DNA from: Pseudonocardiales bacterium
GTDB taxonomy: Bacteria > Actinomycetota > Actinomycetes > Mycobacteriales > Pseudonocardiaceae
Reading direction: 5' to 3'
Length of the DNA stretch: 64,000 nt
Assembly: GCA_019247305.1 (NCBI GenBank)
Contig: JAFAPC010000125.1
Location: 62,001-126,000 of the forward strand
Shown: one piece after another, positions 8,341 to 17,755 of the stretch
How positions within the stretch are numbered: position 1 is the stretch's first letter
Layout of the letters: every line of letters begins with the position of its first letter
The notes under the pieces: model-generated
What the model saw: the letters and a program-made list of their open reading frames with translations, nothing else
The model's database searches: none
Told to the model about the DNA's origin: nothing
Program-made: the position numbers and the translations under genes

Positions 8341-8811
8341 TCATAAGGCGCTGCCGGCGAGCAGGCACGTCGGGCAGGGTGTCCCTACTCCGCGCAGAGT
8401 CAGGTCCTGGGTGGTGATCAGGATGGTGCACCATGCCAGTGCGCAGCCCACTGTGGCGAGTTCCAGTACCGCGCGGGCACCCAGCAGGTGCACCTGGTCG
8501 TCGATCGGGCAGCGCACCCAGAGCGCCCGTGTCGTCTTCGGGTATCCGGACTGGTTCTCCGGGGTGTCCTGGGGGCTTACCCACCGCTGAGTCGGAATTG
8601 TGGTGAGCTGCTGGGCGATCTGGGCGCACGTTGGGCAGGTGCGGTGTGCTCCCCAGGGGGGCCGTTCGTGCTGGTGGGGACCCTTGGGGGGCAGGATCTC
8701 ACCGCAGCGGGTCTTGAGCACCCCCCAGGGGTGATCACCCGCCGGCACCAGCAGATGCACCTGACAATCCAGCGGGGAGTACGCCCACCGCGCCGCACCG
8801 GGAGCGCTCAC
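8341..8811 (-). CDS. Hypothetical protein with two zinc-ribbon-like repeats
   Basis: The 156 residues contain two copies of one module. The first has ARWAYSPLDCQVHLLVPAG, then a Cys and CPTCAQIAQ; the second has ALWVRCPIDDQVHLLGARA, then a Cys and CPTCLLAG. The paired CxxC knuckles suggest structural metal binding. Its GTG start overlaps the TGA of the upstream gene (GTGA), so translation is coupled. Such proteins recur in actinomycetes beside XRE-DUF5753/DUF397 loci, but no function is known to me. Confidence 0.6.
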   Translation of the reverse strand: MSAPGAARWAYSPLDCQVHLLVPAGDHPWGVLKTRCGEILPPKGPHQHERPPWGAHRTCPTCAQIAQQLTTIPTQRWVSPQDTPENQSGYPKTTRALWVRCPIDDQVHLLGARAVLELATVGCALAWCTILITTQDLTLRGVGTPCPTCLLAGSAL

Positions 8812-9032
8812 CGGGTACTCCCGGGAACACCGGCCGGGCAGCGGGAGCCCTGGGGAAGCTCATCCAGGGCGATCCGGCGCAGCACCCGATGCCCGCACCG
8901 CGCGAAATACCCCATCTCCGGATGTTCAGCGCCGGGGTCGACGGCGTGCGCGTGCCCATCCACACAGCTCAGACCCCACAGGGCGCCGGACGGTGCGATC
9001 ACGTCCACTTCGGTTGTCTGCCTGTCTGCCAT
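8808..9032 (-). CDS. Small hypothetical protein, first gene of a minus-strand operon
   Basis: A 74-residue protein beginning MADRQTTEVDVIAPSG. It has WGLSCVDGHAHAV, then GYFARCGHRV and a final Cys, reminiscent of a single copy of the His/Cys module in the next gene. The ATG at 9032 has GGGAGGGAAGG upstream; a longer in-frame start at 9134 lacks one. It is transcribed divergently from the XRE-DUF5753 gene across about 200 nt and is coupled by GTGA to the downstream gene. A metal-binding accessory protein is a guess. Confidence 0.55.
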   Translation of the reverse strand: MADRQTTEVDVIAPSGALWGLSCVDGHAHAVDPGAEHPEMGYFARCGHRVLRRIALDELPQGSRCPAGVPGSTR

Positions 9033-9148
9033 GCCTTCCCTCCCCACTCGCCCAGCCCGCTCGGACCACGGGGTGAGGGCGGGCCCACCCGAGCGGGGAA
9101 CCCCGGGCGAGCGGACCCCGCCCGAGGCGGCCAACGTGGCACTATGTC

Positions 9149-9178
9149 TTGACTCTTTATTGTGACGCTATCTTATAG
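9149..9178 (+). promoter_or_regulatory. Candidate sigma-70-type promoter for the XRE regulator
   Basis: TTGACT at 9149-9154 and TTATAG at 9173-9178 are separated by 18 nt. They lie about 55 nt before the GTG of the XRE gene, in an AT-rich island between divergent genes. The -35 is close to consensus and the -10 is weaker. Confidence 0.45.
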
Positions 9179-9232
9179 AGACACGTAAGTCTAGAGCTAC
9201 GAGGAAGGTGGTCTCAGTCGTGTCGCTACGAT

Positions 9233-10093
9233 GTGCCCGTGACGAGCCCGGGGCCGATGATGCGACGTAGGCAGCTCGGACTAGCCCTGCGCGAGGTGCG
9301 CGAGCAGGCGGATCTGACCATGGATGAGCTCGGCGCGAGGCTGGACTTGTCGCGGAGCACGATCGGCGCCTTCGAGGAAGGCCGCAACCTGCCCTCCCAG
9401 CCCGTTCTTGAGGCGATCTTGCGGGAATGCGGCGCTCCCGAGAAGTTCGACGAGCTCAATGAGCTCCGCAAGGACGCGAAGAAGCCCGGCTGGTGGTCCA
9501 CCTATCGGCTGCCGGACTGGCTCAAAAAGTACGTCGGGTACGAGGATGACGCGGTGACGGCCAAAACCTTCAGTCTTGAGGTGGTGCCCGGCTTGTTCCA
9601 GACCGAGGACTACGTGCGTCGCCTCCACTCCCTGCATCCGCTGTCCGAGGAGGAGACTGAACGGCGCGTGGCCGCCCGCCTGCAGCGCCAGCAGCGGTTG
9701 ACCGGCCCCCATCCGTTGACCCTCGGGGCGGTGATCTCGGAGGGCGCGTTGCATCGCGTGCTCGGCGAGCCGGATTTGGCGCTCGCGCAGCTGCGTCAGC
9801 TGGCATCCCGCGCCCAACTACCCACCGTGAGCCTGCGCGTGCTGCCCTTCAGCGCCGGACTGCACCACAGCCTGACCGGATCCTTCACCGTGCTGGAGTT
9901 CGCTCCCGGCGTCTCCGCACCGCTCGCGTATCAGGAGTACGCGGGATACGGACACCTGGTGGATGACCAAGACGTCATCCGCGAGCTGTCTGGCAAGTAC
10001 GACCAGCTCCACGACCAAGCTCTCGACGAGAGCAACAGCCTGGAGATGATCTCGGGGCTGATCGAGCGTATCGAGAGGAGAGCTGATGCCTGA
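9233..10093 (+). CDS. XRE-family regulator with DUF5753 C-terminal domain
   Basis: The 286 residues combine an N-terminal helix-turn-helix (about 10-65: LGLALREVREQADLTMDELG, then LSRSTIGAFEEGRNLP) with a DUF5753 domain whose hallmarks PGWWSTY and EVVPGLFQTEDYVR are present. This architecture is very abundant in actinomycetes and is paired with DUF397 proteins in an arrangement likened to toxin-antitoxin or WhiJ-type developmental regulators. The GTG at 9233 is the longest plausible start; a GTG at 9239 is equally possible. The downstream DUF397 gene overlaps its stop. Confidence 0.88.
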   Translation: MPVTSPGPMMRRRQLGLALREVREQADLTMDELGARLDLSRSTIGAFEEGRNLPSQPVLEAILRECGAPEKFDELNELRKDAKKPGWWSTYRLPDWLKKYVGYEDDAVTAKTFSLEVVPGLFQTEDYVRRLHSLHPLSEEETERRVAARLQRQQRLTGPHPLTLGAVISEGALHRVLGEPDLALAQLRQLASRAQLPTVSLRVLPFSAGLHHSLTGSFTVLEFAPGVSAPLAYQEYAGYGHLVDDQDVIRELSGKYDQLHDQALDESNSLEMISGLIERIERRADA

Positions 10094-10280
10094 GCTGACC
10101 AGGCGTGCGTGGCGAAAGTCGACGTACACGGTGAATACCGGCCAGTGTGTTGAGGTTGCCGAAGGCCAGGATGGCTGCGCGGTGCGCGACTCTAAGGACC
10201 CCGCTGGGCCGGTCATCAGCGTTGGCCGGGCCCCGTGGGCCCTCATGATGGCCGCGATCAGCCAAGGCCAGTTCGGCTGA
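10086..10280 (+). CDS. DUF397 protein
   Basis: A 64-residue protein with the standard DUF397 layout: AWRKSTYTVNTGQCVEVAE at the N-terminus, AVRDSKDPAGPV in the middle and a hydrophobic PWALMMAAI end. Its ATG lies inside the last codons of the DUF5753 gene (8-nt overlap), so the two are translationally coupled. DUF397 proteins are thought to work with the cognate XRE-DUF5753 regulator. It is a single-motif version, in contrast with the triplicated form at 44433-44726. Confidence 0.88.
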   Translation: MPELTRRAWRKSTYTVNTGQCVEVAEGQDGCAVRDSKDPAGPVISVGRAPWALMMAAISQGQFG

Positions 10281-10330
10281 TCGTCCCCGCGCTGGCACCG
10301 AGCCCCCCCGCCGCGCTCGCCGCAGGGTCA

Positions 10331-10386
10331 TAAGCATCCATGAGACCCGGTACGGGCGGCCCACACGGTGCTTAAGCATCCATGAG
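10331..10386 (+). repeat. Pair of 14-bp direct repeats spaced 42 bp
   Basis: TAAGCATCCATGAG occurs at 10331-10344 and again at 10373-10386. The second copy spans the putative emb start codon (ATG at 10382). A related pair in opposite orientation, also offset by exactly 42 bp, lies at 42842-42894. No hairpin is formed. They could be binding sites for a regulator or a small mobile repeat. Confidence 0.7.
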
Positions 10387-13300
10387 TTCATGCAGGACAT
10401 GCTCGGCTCGGCGACGGGGCTTGCGTACTGTCCGCTGCATGCGTTGCTGCGCACGGCCGACCAGCACCGCGCTCGCACTGCTGGTCGGGCTGGCCGGCGT
10501 GCTGGTGGCGCTGGTGTTGCCGTTCGCGCCGGTGACCGCTGAGCAGACCACGGTGACCTGGCCGGCGCCCGGCCGGCCGGTGGTATCGAGTACGGCGTTG
10601 TTCGTCCCGTACCGGCCAGCGGAGTTGACCGTGATCGTGCCGTGCTCAGCGATCCGCGCCGCCGCGAACCAGCACCAGCCCGTCACGGTGCTGGCGACCG
10701 GTCCCCCCGGTGACGGGCTGGTGCTGGCGACCGACGCCGCCGCGGTGCGGCTGCTGCTGGGGCACCGAATGGTGCGCGCCGCGCCGGTGGCCGCCACCAC
10801 CGTGGACTGTCGAACGCGGGTGCACGCCGGCCCGACCGCAGCGGTGATCACCATCGGGACCGGTTCCGAGGCCAGCACGAGCACCCTGGTCGGCGAGCCG
10901 GTGCCCACGGTGTTCGCGCTGCGCACCGATCTCGATCCCGCTCAGGCCGCCGGAATGACGGTCACCGCCCGCACCGCCAGCCCGTTCGCCACCAGCCCGA
11001 CCGGGGTGAAGACCCTGCTCATCGCCGGGCAGCTCCTGGCGGCACTCCTCGCGCTCGGTCTGCTGGCCCGGCGCGGCGTCGAGCATCCCGGGCGGGCCAA
11101 CAAGCCGGTAGGCGTCCCCGGCCGGCCGCGGTGGCGCGCCGTCGGGGTTGATGTCGGCGTGCTCGGGGTGCTGGTCGGCTGGGCGATCATCGGTCCGCTC
11201 ACCCCCGACGACGGCTTCGCCGCCACCATCGCCCGCACCGCCGCGCGTAGCGGCAACGTCGGGAACTATTACCGCTGGTGGAACGCCTCGGAGACGCCGT
11301 TTGCGCTCAGCGAGCAGCTGCTGGCGCCGTTGACCCAGCTCAGCCTGGCGCCGCTGTGGCTGCGGGTACCCAGCACCGCCCTCGGTGTCGCGACCTGGTT
11401 CCTACTGAGCCGGGGGGTGCTCGGCGCGGCGCTGCCCGCGGTGGCGGGCACCGTGCGGGTCCGGCTGCTGGCCGCGGTGTGCCTGCTCGCCGCCTGGTTG
11501 CCGTTCAACCTCGGGGTGCGCCCCGAGCCCTACGTCGCTGTGGGCGTCACCGGTGTGCTGGCGTTGCTGTGGCGGGCTCGTGGGCTCGCCGCGCTGGGCT
11601 GCGCCGCGCTGGTGGCCGCGCTGACCGTGCCGGTCAGCCCGACGGGGCTGCTCCTCGCCGCCCCGGTGGTGGTGTTCGCCCCGCGCATCCTCGCCCTCAT
11701 CCGCGGCTCGGCACGCACCTCGGCGCCCGGGCGGGCCGAGGTGCTGGCTCGGGTACTGCTGCTGGGCGCCGTCGCCGCGGTCAGCCTCACGGTGATCTTC
11801 GCTGACCAGACCTGGGACGGCCTGGTGACCGCCACTCGCTGGCACACCGTCTTCGGGCCCGCACTGCCCTGGTACCACGAGCCGGACCGGTACCGGTTCC
11901 TCCTCGGTCATGATCAGGACGGGAGCGCCGCCAGGCGGGTCCCGGTGCTGCTTACCCTCGCACTGCTGCCGGTGGTCGCCGCCCTGCTGGTCCGCCAGGC
12001 CCACCTAGCGCGTCGCCTCGAGCCGGGCAGTGCGCACAACTCGGCCGCGCGGCTGGCTGCGGTGGTGCTCACCGCGCTGGCCCTGCTGTGGCTCACGCCC
12101 TCCAAGTGGTCGCACCACTTCGGCGCACTCGCCGGGTTGTTCGCGTCGTTCCTGGTGGTGGCCGTGGTGCTGCTGCTGGAGCGGGCTCGCACGCCGGCCA
12201 CCGACCGGGTGAGCGCCGGGATCGCGGTGGTGGGCGTCGCGCTGGTAGCCGTAGCAGCTGGGCTGGCCTTTAGTGGCCCGAACGCCTGGTGGCAGCCGGT
12301 GGTTTACGACGTGCCGTGGGTGGGCGGCCCGGTGCGCCCGCTGGGCCTGCCGCTGGAGCAGCCCCTGCTGTGGATCGGCGCGCTGGCGCTGGGCTACGCA
12401 GCGCTGGCCCCCCGGAACGCCCTGGCCGCCCGAGCCGCCCGGGTGGGGCTGGCGCAGGCGGTGGTGGCCGCGCCAGCGGTGCTCGCGGTCGCGCTGAGCA
12501 GCACCGCAGTGGCGGTGCTGCTCAGTTCGTTCCTGGCCGCCCCGGTGCGGCGCGCCGCCGGCTCGCTCGCGGTGGCGAACCTGCACCGGCTGACCGGTGG
12601 CCCCCGATGTGGGCTGGCCGATGACCTCCAGGTGTTGCCCGACGGCCCCCTGCTTACCCGGGCCGACTCCTCCGGTCAGCTGGCCGGGTTTGTCGCGCTG
12701 GCTGGCTTCGACCCCAGCTCACCGCCACCGAACCCCCCCGGTACTGGGATGTCCGTCGAGCTGTGGGGAAGCTGGGTCAGCGGGCCACAGCAGACCAGGA
12801 CCATGACCAGCCCCTGGTTTAGGCTGCCCGCCCTGGGCCGCGCCGGTGGGGTGGCGGTCTCGGTGTCCGGCCGGACCGACGGCGGCAACGCGCTGGTCCT
12901 GGAGTTCGGCCGGGCTGGGCCCACTGCCGGGCCCACTGCCGGGCCCGACGCCGGGGTGACCCCGCTGGGTGCCCGCGTGCCGTTCGACCGCGTCCGGCCC
13001 AACCAGGACCAGCCGAACGGCCCGCCGGACTACCGGCCTTGGCGGTCCATCGGTCTGGACGCCACGCAGGTGCCCGCTGGCGCCGACCGGGTCCGGATCC
13101 ACGCGGTCGCCGCGGGCACCGACCCGCAGGGCTGGCTGGCCCTTACCGGACCCCGGCTGCGCTCCGTGGTCGGGTTCACCGACTTCCTGGCCGGCCGCGG
13201 CCCGGTGCTGGTGAGCTGGCCGCAGGCGTTCCTGTTCCCCTGCGTGCACAACATCCCAGAAGTGGCCGACGGGCTGGCGCAGGCACCCCGGGTAGTCATT

Positions 13301-13519
13301 GAGGCGCCGCGTATCCACGGCCGACTCTCGGCCATCACCACCGATCAACGCCAGGGCGGCGACTTCGCCGCGCTTCGCCCGTTCGGCCAGCTCTACGAGG
13401 TCCCCACCCGGCTGGCCGGCCATCCCGAGCTCGACTGGGGCGCCCTGGAGCTCTCCGGCGACACCGCCGCCCCCGACGCCTACACCCGCACACGGCACCC
13501 GCAGCGCAGGAACGGATAG
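10382..13519 (+). CDS. emb: Arabinosyltransferase, Emb family (GT53)
   Basis: A 1045-residue polytopic membrane protein of the EmbA/B/C family, which polymerises arabinan from decaprenyl-phospho-arabinose for arabinogalactan. After a signal-anchor segment come an extracytoplasmic N-terminal domain and about a dozen membrane helices. The first loop has the glycosyltransferase-C motif [11 protein letters not shown], followed by [13 protein letters not shown] and RPEPYVAV. The C-terminal third is a soluble carbohydrate-binding-like domain ([11 protein letters not shown]). Length matches the family (about 1050-1100). dprE1 follows 23 nt later in the same direction, so polymer and donor synthesis are linked. 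The start is uncertain because a Cys/Arg-rich stretch precedes the first helix and the ATG lies in a repeat. Confidence 0.9.
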   Translation: MSSCRTCSARRRGLRTVRCMRCCARPTSTALALLVGLAGVLVALVLPFAPVTAEQTTVTWPAPGRPVVSSTALFVPYRPAELTVIVPCSAIRAAANQHQPVTVLATGPPGDGLVLATDAAAVRLLLGHRMVRAAPVAATTVDCRTRVHAGPTAAVITIGTGSEASTSTLVGEPVPTVFALRTDLDPAQAAGMTVTARTASPFATSPTGVKTLLIAGQLLAALLALGLLARRGVEHPGRANKPVGVPGRPRWRAVGVDVGVLGVLVGWAIIGPLTPDDGFAATIARTAARSGNVGNYYRWWNASETPFALSEQLLAPLTQLSLAPLWLRVPSTALGVATWFLLSRGVLGAALPAVAGTVRVRLLAAVCLLAAWLPFNLGVRPEPYVAVGVTGVLALLWRARGLAALGCAALVAALTVPVSPTGLLLAAPVVVFAPRILALIRGSARTSAPGRAEVLARVLLLGAVAAVSLTVIFADQTWDGLVTATRWHTVFGPALPWYHEPDRYRFLLGHDQDGSAARRVPVLLTLALLPVVAALLVRQAHLARRLEPGSAHNSAARLAAVVLTALALLWLTPSKWSHHFGALAGLFASFLVVAVVLLLERARTPATDRVSAGIAVVGVALVAVAAGLAFSGPNAWWQPVVYDVPWVGGPVRPLGLPLEQPLLWIGALALGYAALAPRNALAARAARVGLAQAVVAAPAVLAVALSSTAVAVLLSSFLAAPVRRAAGSLAVANLHRLTGGPRCGLADDLQVLPDGPLLTRADSSGQLAGFVALAGFDPSSPPPNPPGTGMSVELWGSWVSGPQQTRTMTSPWFRLPALGRAGGVAVSVSGRTDGGNALVLEFGRAGPTAGPTAGPDAGVTPLGARVPFDRVRPNQDQPNGPPDYRPWRSIGLDATQVPAGADRVRIHAVAAGTDPQGWLALTGPRLRSVVGFTDFLAGRGPVLVSWPQAFLFPCVHNIPEVADGLAQAPRVVIEAPRIHGRLSAITTDQRQGGDFAALRPFGQLYEVPTRLAGHPELDWGALELSGDTAAPDAYTRTRHPQRRNG

Positions 13520-13542
13520 CGGGCTGGGTACCCTGCGCGGCG

Positions 13543-14895
13543 ATGGGTGAGATCGTGGTGCGTTCGCTGAGCGGCTGGGGCCGCAGCGCTCCGAGCCGGG
13601 CCCGGGTGCTGCTCAACCCGACGGTCGAGTCGATCCAGCACGCCCTCCGAAACGCCGATGGTCGGGGAGTGATCGCCCGGGGGCTGGGACGTTCCTACGG
13701 CGACCCGGCACAGAACGCCGGCGGGCTGGTCATCGACATGACCGGGTGCAACCGGATCCACTGCCTGGACGCCGAGCGTGGGCTGGCCGTGGTGGACGCC
13801 GGAGTCAGCCTGGATGCGCTGATGCGCGCCGCGCTGCCGTTGCGGCGGTGGGTCCCGGTGCTGCCCGGGACCCGGCAGGTCACCGTCGGCGGTGCGATCG
13901 CGGCGGACATCCACGGCAAGAACCACCACAGCGCGGGCAGCTTCGGCAACCACGTCCGTAGCCTTGAGCTGATCACTGCCGACGGGTCGGTCACCACCTT
14001 GACCCCCGCCGATGAGCTGTTCTGGGCCACCGTCGGCGGCATGGGGCTGACCGGGATCATCGTGCGCGCCACGATCGCGCTGACCCCGGTCGAATCGGCG
14101 TACTTCATCGTCGACACCGACCGCACCGCCAACCTCGACGAGCTGCTGGCACTACTCACCGACGGCTCCGATGAGCGTTACGACTACTCCGCCGCGTGGT
14201 TTGATGCGATCTCCACCGGTGCGCGGCTGGGACGGGCGGTGCTCACCCGGGGTCGGTTGGCGCGCGCCGATGAGCTGCCGCCGACGCGGCGCCGCAACCC
14301 GCTGGCCTTCGACGCGCCGCAGCTGTGCACCGCGCCCGCCGCGTGCCCCCCCAGGCTGGCGAACCGGGTGGTTTTCGGCGCGTTGAGCGAGGCGTGGTAC
14401 CGCAAGGCACCGGCGCGCCGCCGCGACGAGGTGCAGAACCTGACCAGCTTCTACCACCCGCTGGACCTGATCGGGCAGTGGAACCGGGCGTATGGCCCCC
14501 GGGGTTTCCTGCAGTACCAGTTCGTGGTGCCCTTCGGCGCGGAAGACACCCTGCGTCGCATCGTGGAGCAGATCGCGCGCTCGGAGCACGTGTCCTTCCT
14601 CAACGTGCTCAAACGGTTCGGCGCGGCTAGTGTGGCGCCGTTGTCGTTCCCTCAGCCCGGCTGGACGCTCACCGTGGACTTCCCGATCCGCCGCGGACTC
14701 GCGGAGTTCTGTGACCGGCTCGATGAGCAGGTCCTTGACGTCGGCGGGCGGCTGTACCTGGCCAAGGAGTCCCGGGCCGCCGCGGCCACCGTGGCCCGCA
14801 TGTACCCGCGGCTTCAGGAGTGGCGCACGATTCGTGCCGCGGCCGACCCCGGCGGCCTCTTCGCCTCCGACCTGTCCCGGAGACTCGAGTTGTGA
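13543..14895 (+). CDS. dprE1: Decaprenylphosphoryl-beta-D-ribose 2'-oxidase
   Basis: A 450-residue FAD enzyme that oxidises decaprenylphosphoryl-ribose to the 2'-keto form, the first half of the epimerisation yielding the arabinan donor. The PCMH-type FAD fold is clear: [35 protein letters not shown] (His of the IHGKNHH stretch) and the active-site Lys in LYLAKESR. It lies between emb and dprE2. Odd point: the position of Mycobacterium tuberculosis Cys387, the residue attacked by benzothiazinones, is Thr here (Thr377, codon 14671-14673, in [10 protein letters not shown]). Catalytic residues are otherwise conserved. Confidence 0.95.
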   Translation: MGEIVVRSLSGWGRSAPSRARVLLNPTVESIQHALRNADGRGVIARGLGRSYGDPAQNAGGLVIDMTGCNRIHCLDAERGLAVVDAGVSLDALMRAALPLRRWVPVLPGTRQVTVGGAIAADIHGKNHHSAGSFGNHVRSLELITADGSVTTLTPADELFWATVGGMGLTGIIVRATIALTPVESAYFIVDTDRTANLDELLALLTDGSDERYDYSAAWFDAISTGARLGRAVLTRGRLARADELPPTRRRNPLAFDAPQLCTAPAACPPRLANRVVFGALSEAWYRKAPARRRDEVQNLTSFYHPLDLIGQWNRAYGPRGFLQYQFVVPFGAEDTLRRIVEQIARSEHVSFLNVLKRFGAASVAPLSFPQPGWTLTVDFPIRRGLAEFCDRLDEQVLDVGGRLYLAKESRAAAATVARMYPRLQEWRTIRAAADPGGLFASDLSRRLEL

Positions 14896-14908
14896 TAGGG
14901 GAAAATCC

Positions 14909-15664
14909 GTGATCGACGCTGTTGGCAACCCGCAGTCCCTGCTGCTGCTGGGCGGCACCTCCGAGATCGCGCTGGCCACCGCGGAGCGCTACGCCACCCG
15001 CCGCGGGTTGCGGGTGGTGCTGGCCGCCCGTCCCTCGCCGCGCCTGGACACCGCCGCGGCCCGGTTGGAGGGGATGGGCGCCAGCGTGCTGACGCTGCCC
15101 TTCGACGCCGCGGAGTTCGACGCGCACCCCGCGACGATCGAGAAAGCCTTCGCCGAGGGCGACATCGACGTCACCCTGGTCGCCTTCGGCGTGCTCGGCG
15201 ACCAGGAGACGGCGTGGACCGACCACCGCAGCGCCGTCCAGCTCGCGCAGGTCAACTACACCGGAGCGGTGTCGGTGGGTGTGTTGCTGGCTCAGGCGCT
15301 GCACCGGCAGGGCCACGGCGCGCTGGTCGCGCTGTCCTCCGCCGCCGCTGAGCGGCCCCGGCGCTCGAACTTCTGCTACGGCTCCGCCAAGGCCGGCCTG
15401 GACGCCTTCTACACCGGTCTCACCGAGGCACTGCGCCCTTCGGGCGTCACGGTGTCGGTGATCCGGCCCGGCTTCGTGCACACCAAGATGACAGCAGGCC
15501 GGGAACCCGCCCCGCTGTCCGTCACCCCCGAGCAGGTCGCCGAGGTGATCGTGGACGCTGTGGCGCAGCGCCGGGAGCAGGCCTGGGTGCCCGGGTCCAT
15601 GCGGTACGTGATGTCCGCCCTGCGCCACCTCCCGCGCCCCCTCTTCCGCCGCCTGCCGTTTTGA
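14909..15664 (+). CDS. dprE2: Decaprenylphosphoryl-2-keto-ribose reductase
   Basis: A 251-residue SDR that completes the epimerisation by NADH-dependent reduction of the 2'-keto intermediate to decaprenylphosphoryl-arabinose. The cofactor motif LLLGGTSEIALATAE is DprE2-type rather than the usual TGxxxGxG. Ser in VALSSAAAE and YGSAK form the catalytic set, followed by VIRPGFVHTKMT. The GTG at 14909 has AGGGGA 4 nt upstream and begins 13 nt after the dprE1 stop, so the pair is an operon as in mycobacteria. A longer in-frame start inside dprE1 is rejected. Confidence 0.93.
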   Translation: MIDAVGNPQSLLLLGGTSEIALATAERYATRRGLRVVLAARPSPRLDTAAARLEGMGASVLTLPFDAAEFDAHPATIEKAFAEGDIDVTLVAFGVLGDQETAWTDHRSAVQLAQVNYTGAVSVGVLLAQALHRQGHGALVALSSAAAERPRRSNFCYGSAKAGLDAFYTGLTEALRPSGVTVSVIRPGFVHTKMTAGREPAPLSVTPEQVAEVIVDAVAQRREQAWVPGSMRYVMSALRHLPRPLFRRLPF

Positions 15665-15688
15665 CCCTGCGGCGGGGCTTGACCGTTT

Positions 15689-15704
15689 GTGGGGATATCC
15701 CCAC
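15689..15704. terminator. 16-bp perfect palindrome downstream of dprE2
   Basis: GTGGGGATATCCCCAC is a perfect loopless palindrome 25 nt after the dprE2 stop. It has no following T-run. It may contribute to transcription termination or be a regulator site; both are weakly supported. Confidence 0.4.
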
Positions 15705-15803
15705 CTGTCAATTCCCTTAGTTAAGGTTGCGTCCCCGTGGGCCGCTAAAGCGCTCTTTCGCCAGAGGCGAGCTGGTCGGTGCCTGCCCTCTGGCTGATGG
15801 TCT

Positions 15804-15833
15804 ACACACAGTGAGAGAATCAACTGTGTGTAC
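15804..15833. promoter_or_regulatory. Perfect 10+10 bp dyad, likely operator of the XRE regulator
   Basis: TACACACAGT (15804-15813) and ACTGTGTGTA (15824-15833) form a perfect inverted repeat with a 10-nt spacer, ending 20 nt before the ATG of the XRE-DUF5753 gene at 15854. Two half-site centres about two helical turns apart, right at the promoter, suit autoregulation by a dimeric HTH protein. Confidence 0.6.
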
Positions 15834-15853
15834 CCCATTAGAGGAACGCATGA

Positions 15854-16747
15854 ATGACTCAGCGAAGTCAGAATCCGACAGACGGTGACGATTCGGTCCG
15901 GCAACCGGGGCCCACCGCGGTGCGCATCACGTTAGGCGCTCAGCTACGTCGGCTTCGTGAGGCGAGCGGAGTCACGACCGGAGCGGCCTGCCACGCGATC
16001 AGGGCATCCCCTGCCAAGATCAGTCGCATGGAGCTCGGGCGGGGCAGCTTCAAGGAACGCGACGTGGCAGATCTGCTCACCCTCTACGGCATTACCGACG
16101 AACACGAGCGAGAGGTGTACCTGGCGCTGGCGCGGGAGTCCAAGATGCCCGGGTGGTGGCACGACTACAGCGATATCCTGCCGAGCTGGTTTGAGACATA
16201 TCTGGGCTTGGAGCAGGCCAGCTCTGTCATTCGCACCTATGAACCCCAGCTCGTGCCCGGTCTGCTGCAGACCCAGGAAGTTGCCCGCGCTGTTGTCCAG
16301 CTTAGCCACCTGAGCCAATCCGGCGACGATATCGAGCGCCGGGTTGCGCTGCAGATGAAACGCCAGGAAATCCTCACCCAACCCGGAGCACCCCAGTTAT
16401 GGGCTGTGATCGACGAAGCTGCGCTGTGGCGGATTGACGGGCGTTCGGTGATACAGGGGCAGCTCCAGCATCTGATCGATATAGCCGAGCTTCCCAACAT
16501 CACACTTCAAGCGATACCAATCTATTCCGGTGCGCATCCGGCGGTGGGTGGTCCGTTCACAATCCTGCGTTTCTCCGAACCTGAGCTGCCGGACATCGTA
16601 TATCTTGAACAGTTGGTCAGCGCCGTGTACCTGGATAAACGCCGGCATGTCCAACACTATCTGATGGTCATGGATCGCTTGTGCGTCCAAGCCAAGTCCC
16701 CCGCCGAGACGACCAGGTTCTTTAGCAGCACCCTCAAAGAAAGCTGA
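15854..16747 (+). CDS. XRE-family regulator with DUF5753 domain
   Basis: A 297-residue regulator: HTH at about 25-85 (LGAQLRRLREASGVTTGAAC, then ASPAKISRMELGRGS), then DUF5753 with KMPGWWHDYSDILPSWFETY and PQLVPGLLQTQEVAR. AGAGGAA precedes the ATG at 15854. No DUF397 gene follows; instead a DUF574 methyltransferase is convergent, 13 nt from its stop. It probably represses itself through the dyad at 15804-15833. Its own targets are unknown. Confidence 0.88.
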   Translation: MTQRSQNPTDGDDSVRQPGPTAVRITLGAQLRRLREASGVTTGAACHAIRASPAKISRMELGRGSFKERDVADLLTLYGITDEHEREVYLALARESKMPGWWHDYSDILPSWFETYLGLEQASSVIRTYEPQLVPGLLQTQEVARAVVQLSHLSQSGDDIERRVALQMKRQEILTQPGAPQLWAVIDEAALWRIDGRSVIQGQLQHLIDIAELPNITLQAIPIYSGAHPAVGGPFTILRFSEPELPDIVYLEQLVSAVYLDKRRHVQHYLMVMDRLCVQAKSPAETTRFFSSTLKES

Positions 16748-16760
16748 GCTGAGCGTTCGG

Positions 16761-17585
16761 TCAGGGTTTTCGGCCGACTCCGCAGAATTCGTACACCTCG
16801 GCTGGAACACCGACGTTGCTGGAATCTGGGCGCCACCGCGACACCGAGACTAGGCCGGGTTCCAAGAGCTCCAGTCGGTCAAAGTACCTGATGAGTTCCT
16901 CGCGACTGCGGCCCCGCACCGGTGGGGTTCCCCCGCTCTCGTTGAAAATTCGCATGCCTTCCTCCACGATCTCGGTGTCCACCAGTGAGGTGAAGTGCGA
17001 CATCACCAGGTAACTCCCGGAGGGCAAAGCGTCCAGCAACCGGTTCACGATCGCGTACGACTCCTCGGTGTCCATGATGTGGTTCAAGATCCCAAGTAGC
17101 ATCAGCGCGATCGGCTGGGTGAAGTCTAGTGTTCGGGCAGCTTCCCGCAGGGTCTTGTCGGGATCTCGCAGATCGGCATCGATGTAGTCGGTGACGCCCT
17201 GGGGCGTGCCCGTGAGCAGGGCACGCGCATGAGCCAGCACGAGCGGGTCATTGTCGGCATAGACAATGCGACATTCCGGCGCGGTCGCTTGGGCAACCTG
17301 GTGGGTGTTGTTCGCGGTGGGCAGCCCGGTGCCGATGTCGAGCAACTGGCGGATACCCACCTCGCCGACCAGGTACCGAACCGCGCGGACCAGGAAACTC
17401 CGGACGGCGCGAGCCGTGTCCACGATACCCGGCATGACGGCACTAATCCGGTCACCGGCCTCTTCGTCGACCGGATAGTTGTCCTTGCCACCGAGCCAGT
17501 AGTTCCAGACCCGAGCCGTGTGCGGAACCGTGGTATCGATATTCGGAAGCCGCTCCCGCCCGGCCACACACGAGCCCTCACCCAC
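16761..17585 (-). CDS. DUF574 (Methyltransf_19) SAM-dependent methyltransferase
   Basis: The 274 residues show the hallmark N-terminus of this actinomycete-expanded family: PHTARVWNYWLGGKDNYPVD. Then come motif I LLDIGTGLPTANNTHQVA, the acidic residue in RIVYADNDPLV, and IALMLLGILNHI. Dozens of paralogs occur per genome and substrates are unknown. It is convergent with the XRE-DUF5753 gene; DUF574 and DUF5753/DUF397 genes are frequently neighbours, which hints at a functional tie. A Gly-Glu-Gly rich N-terminus starts at an ATG at 17585. Confidence 0.88.
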   Translation of the reverse strand: MGEGSCVAGRERLPNIDTTVPHTARVWNYWLGGKDNYPVDEEAGDRISAVMPGIVDTARAVRSFLVRAVRYLVGEVGIRQLLDIGTGLPTANNTHQVAQATAPECRIVYADNDPLVLAHARALLTGTPQGVTDYIDADLRDPDKTLREAARTLDFTQPIALMLLGILNHIMDTEESYAIVNRLLDALPSGSYLVMSHFTSLVDTEIVEEGMRIFNESGGTPPVRGRSREELIRYFDRLELLEPGLVSVSRWRPDSSNVGVPAEVYEFCGVGRKP

Positions 17586-17755
17586 GAGTGCTCCTCCGCT
17601 CTGCGCTGATGCTGACCTGACAGCGCAACTGTAGCCGCTGCAAAGCGCCCCCGCCCAAGGTATTGCTAAAACGGTGGCACGGGTCGCGGAGAATCCTCCA
17701 ATTCGCTACTCAGCGTACCGCTCAGGCAGCAGTGTGGTACCGGGCTAGGTCGTGG

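Noticed and set aside
12005-13498. Long open frames antisense to the emb gene
   Set aside because: Low-complexity Gly/Arg/Gln-rich translations typical of antisense frames in high-GC genes, without ribosome-binding sites or domains.
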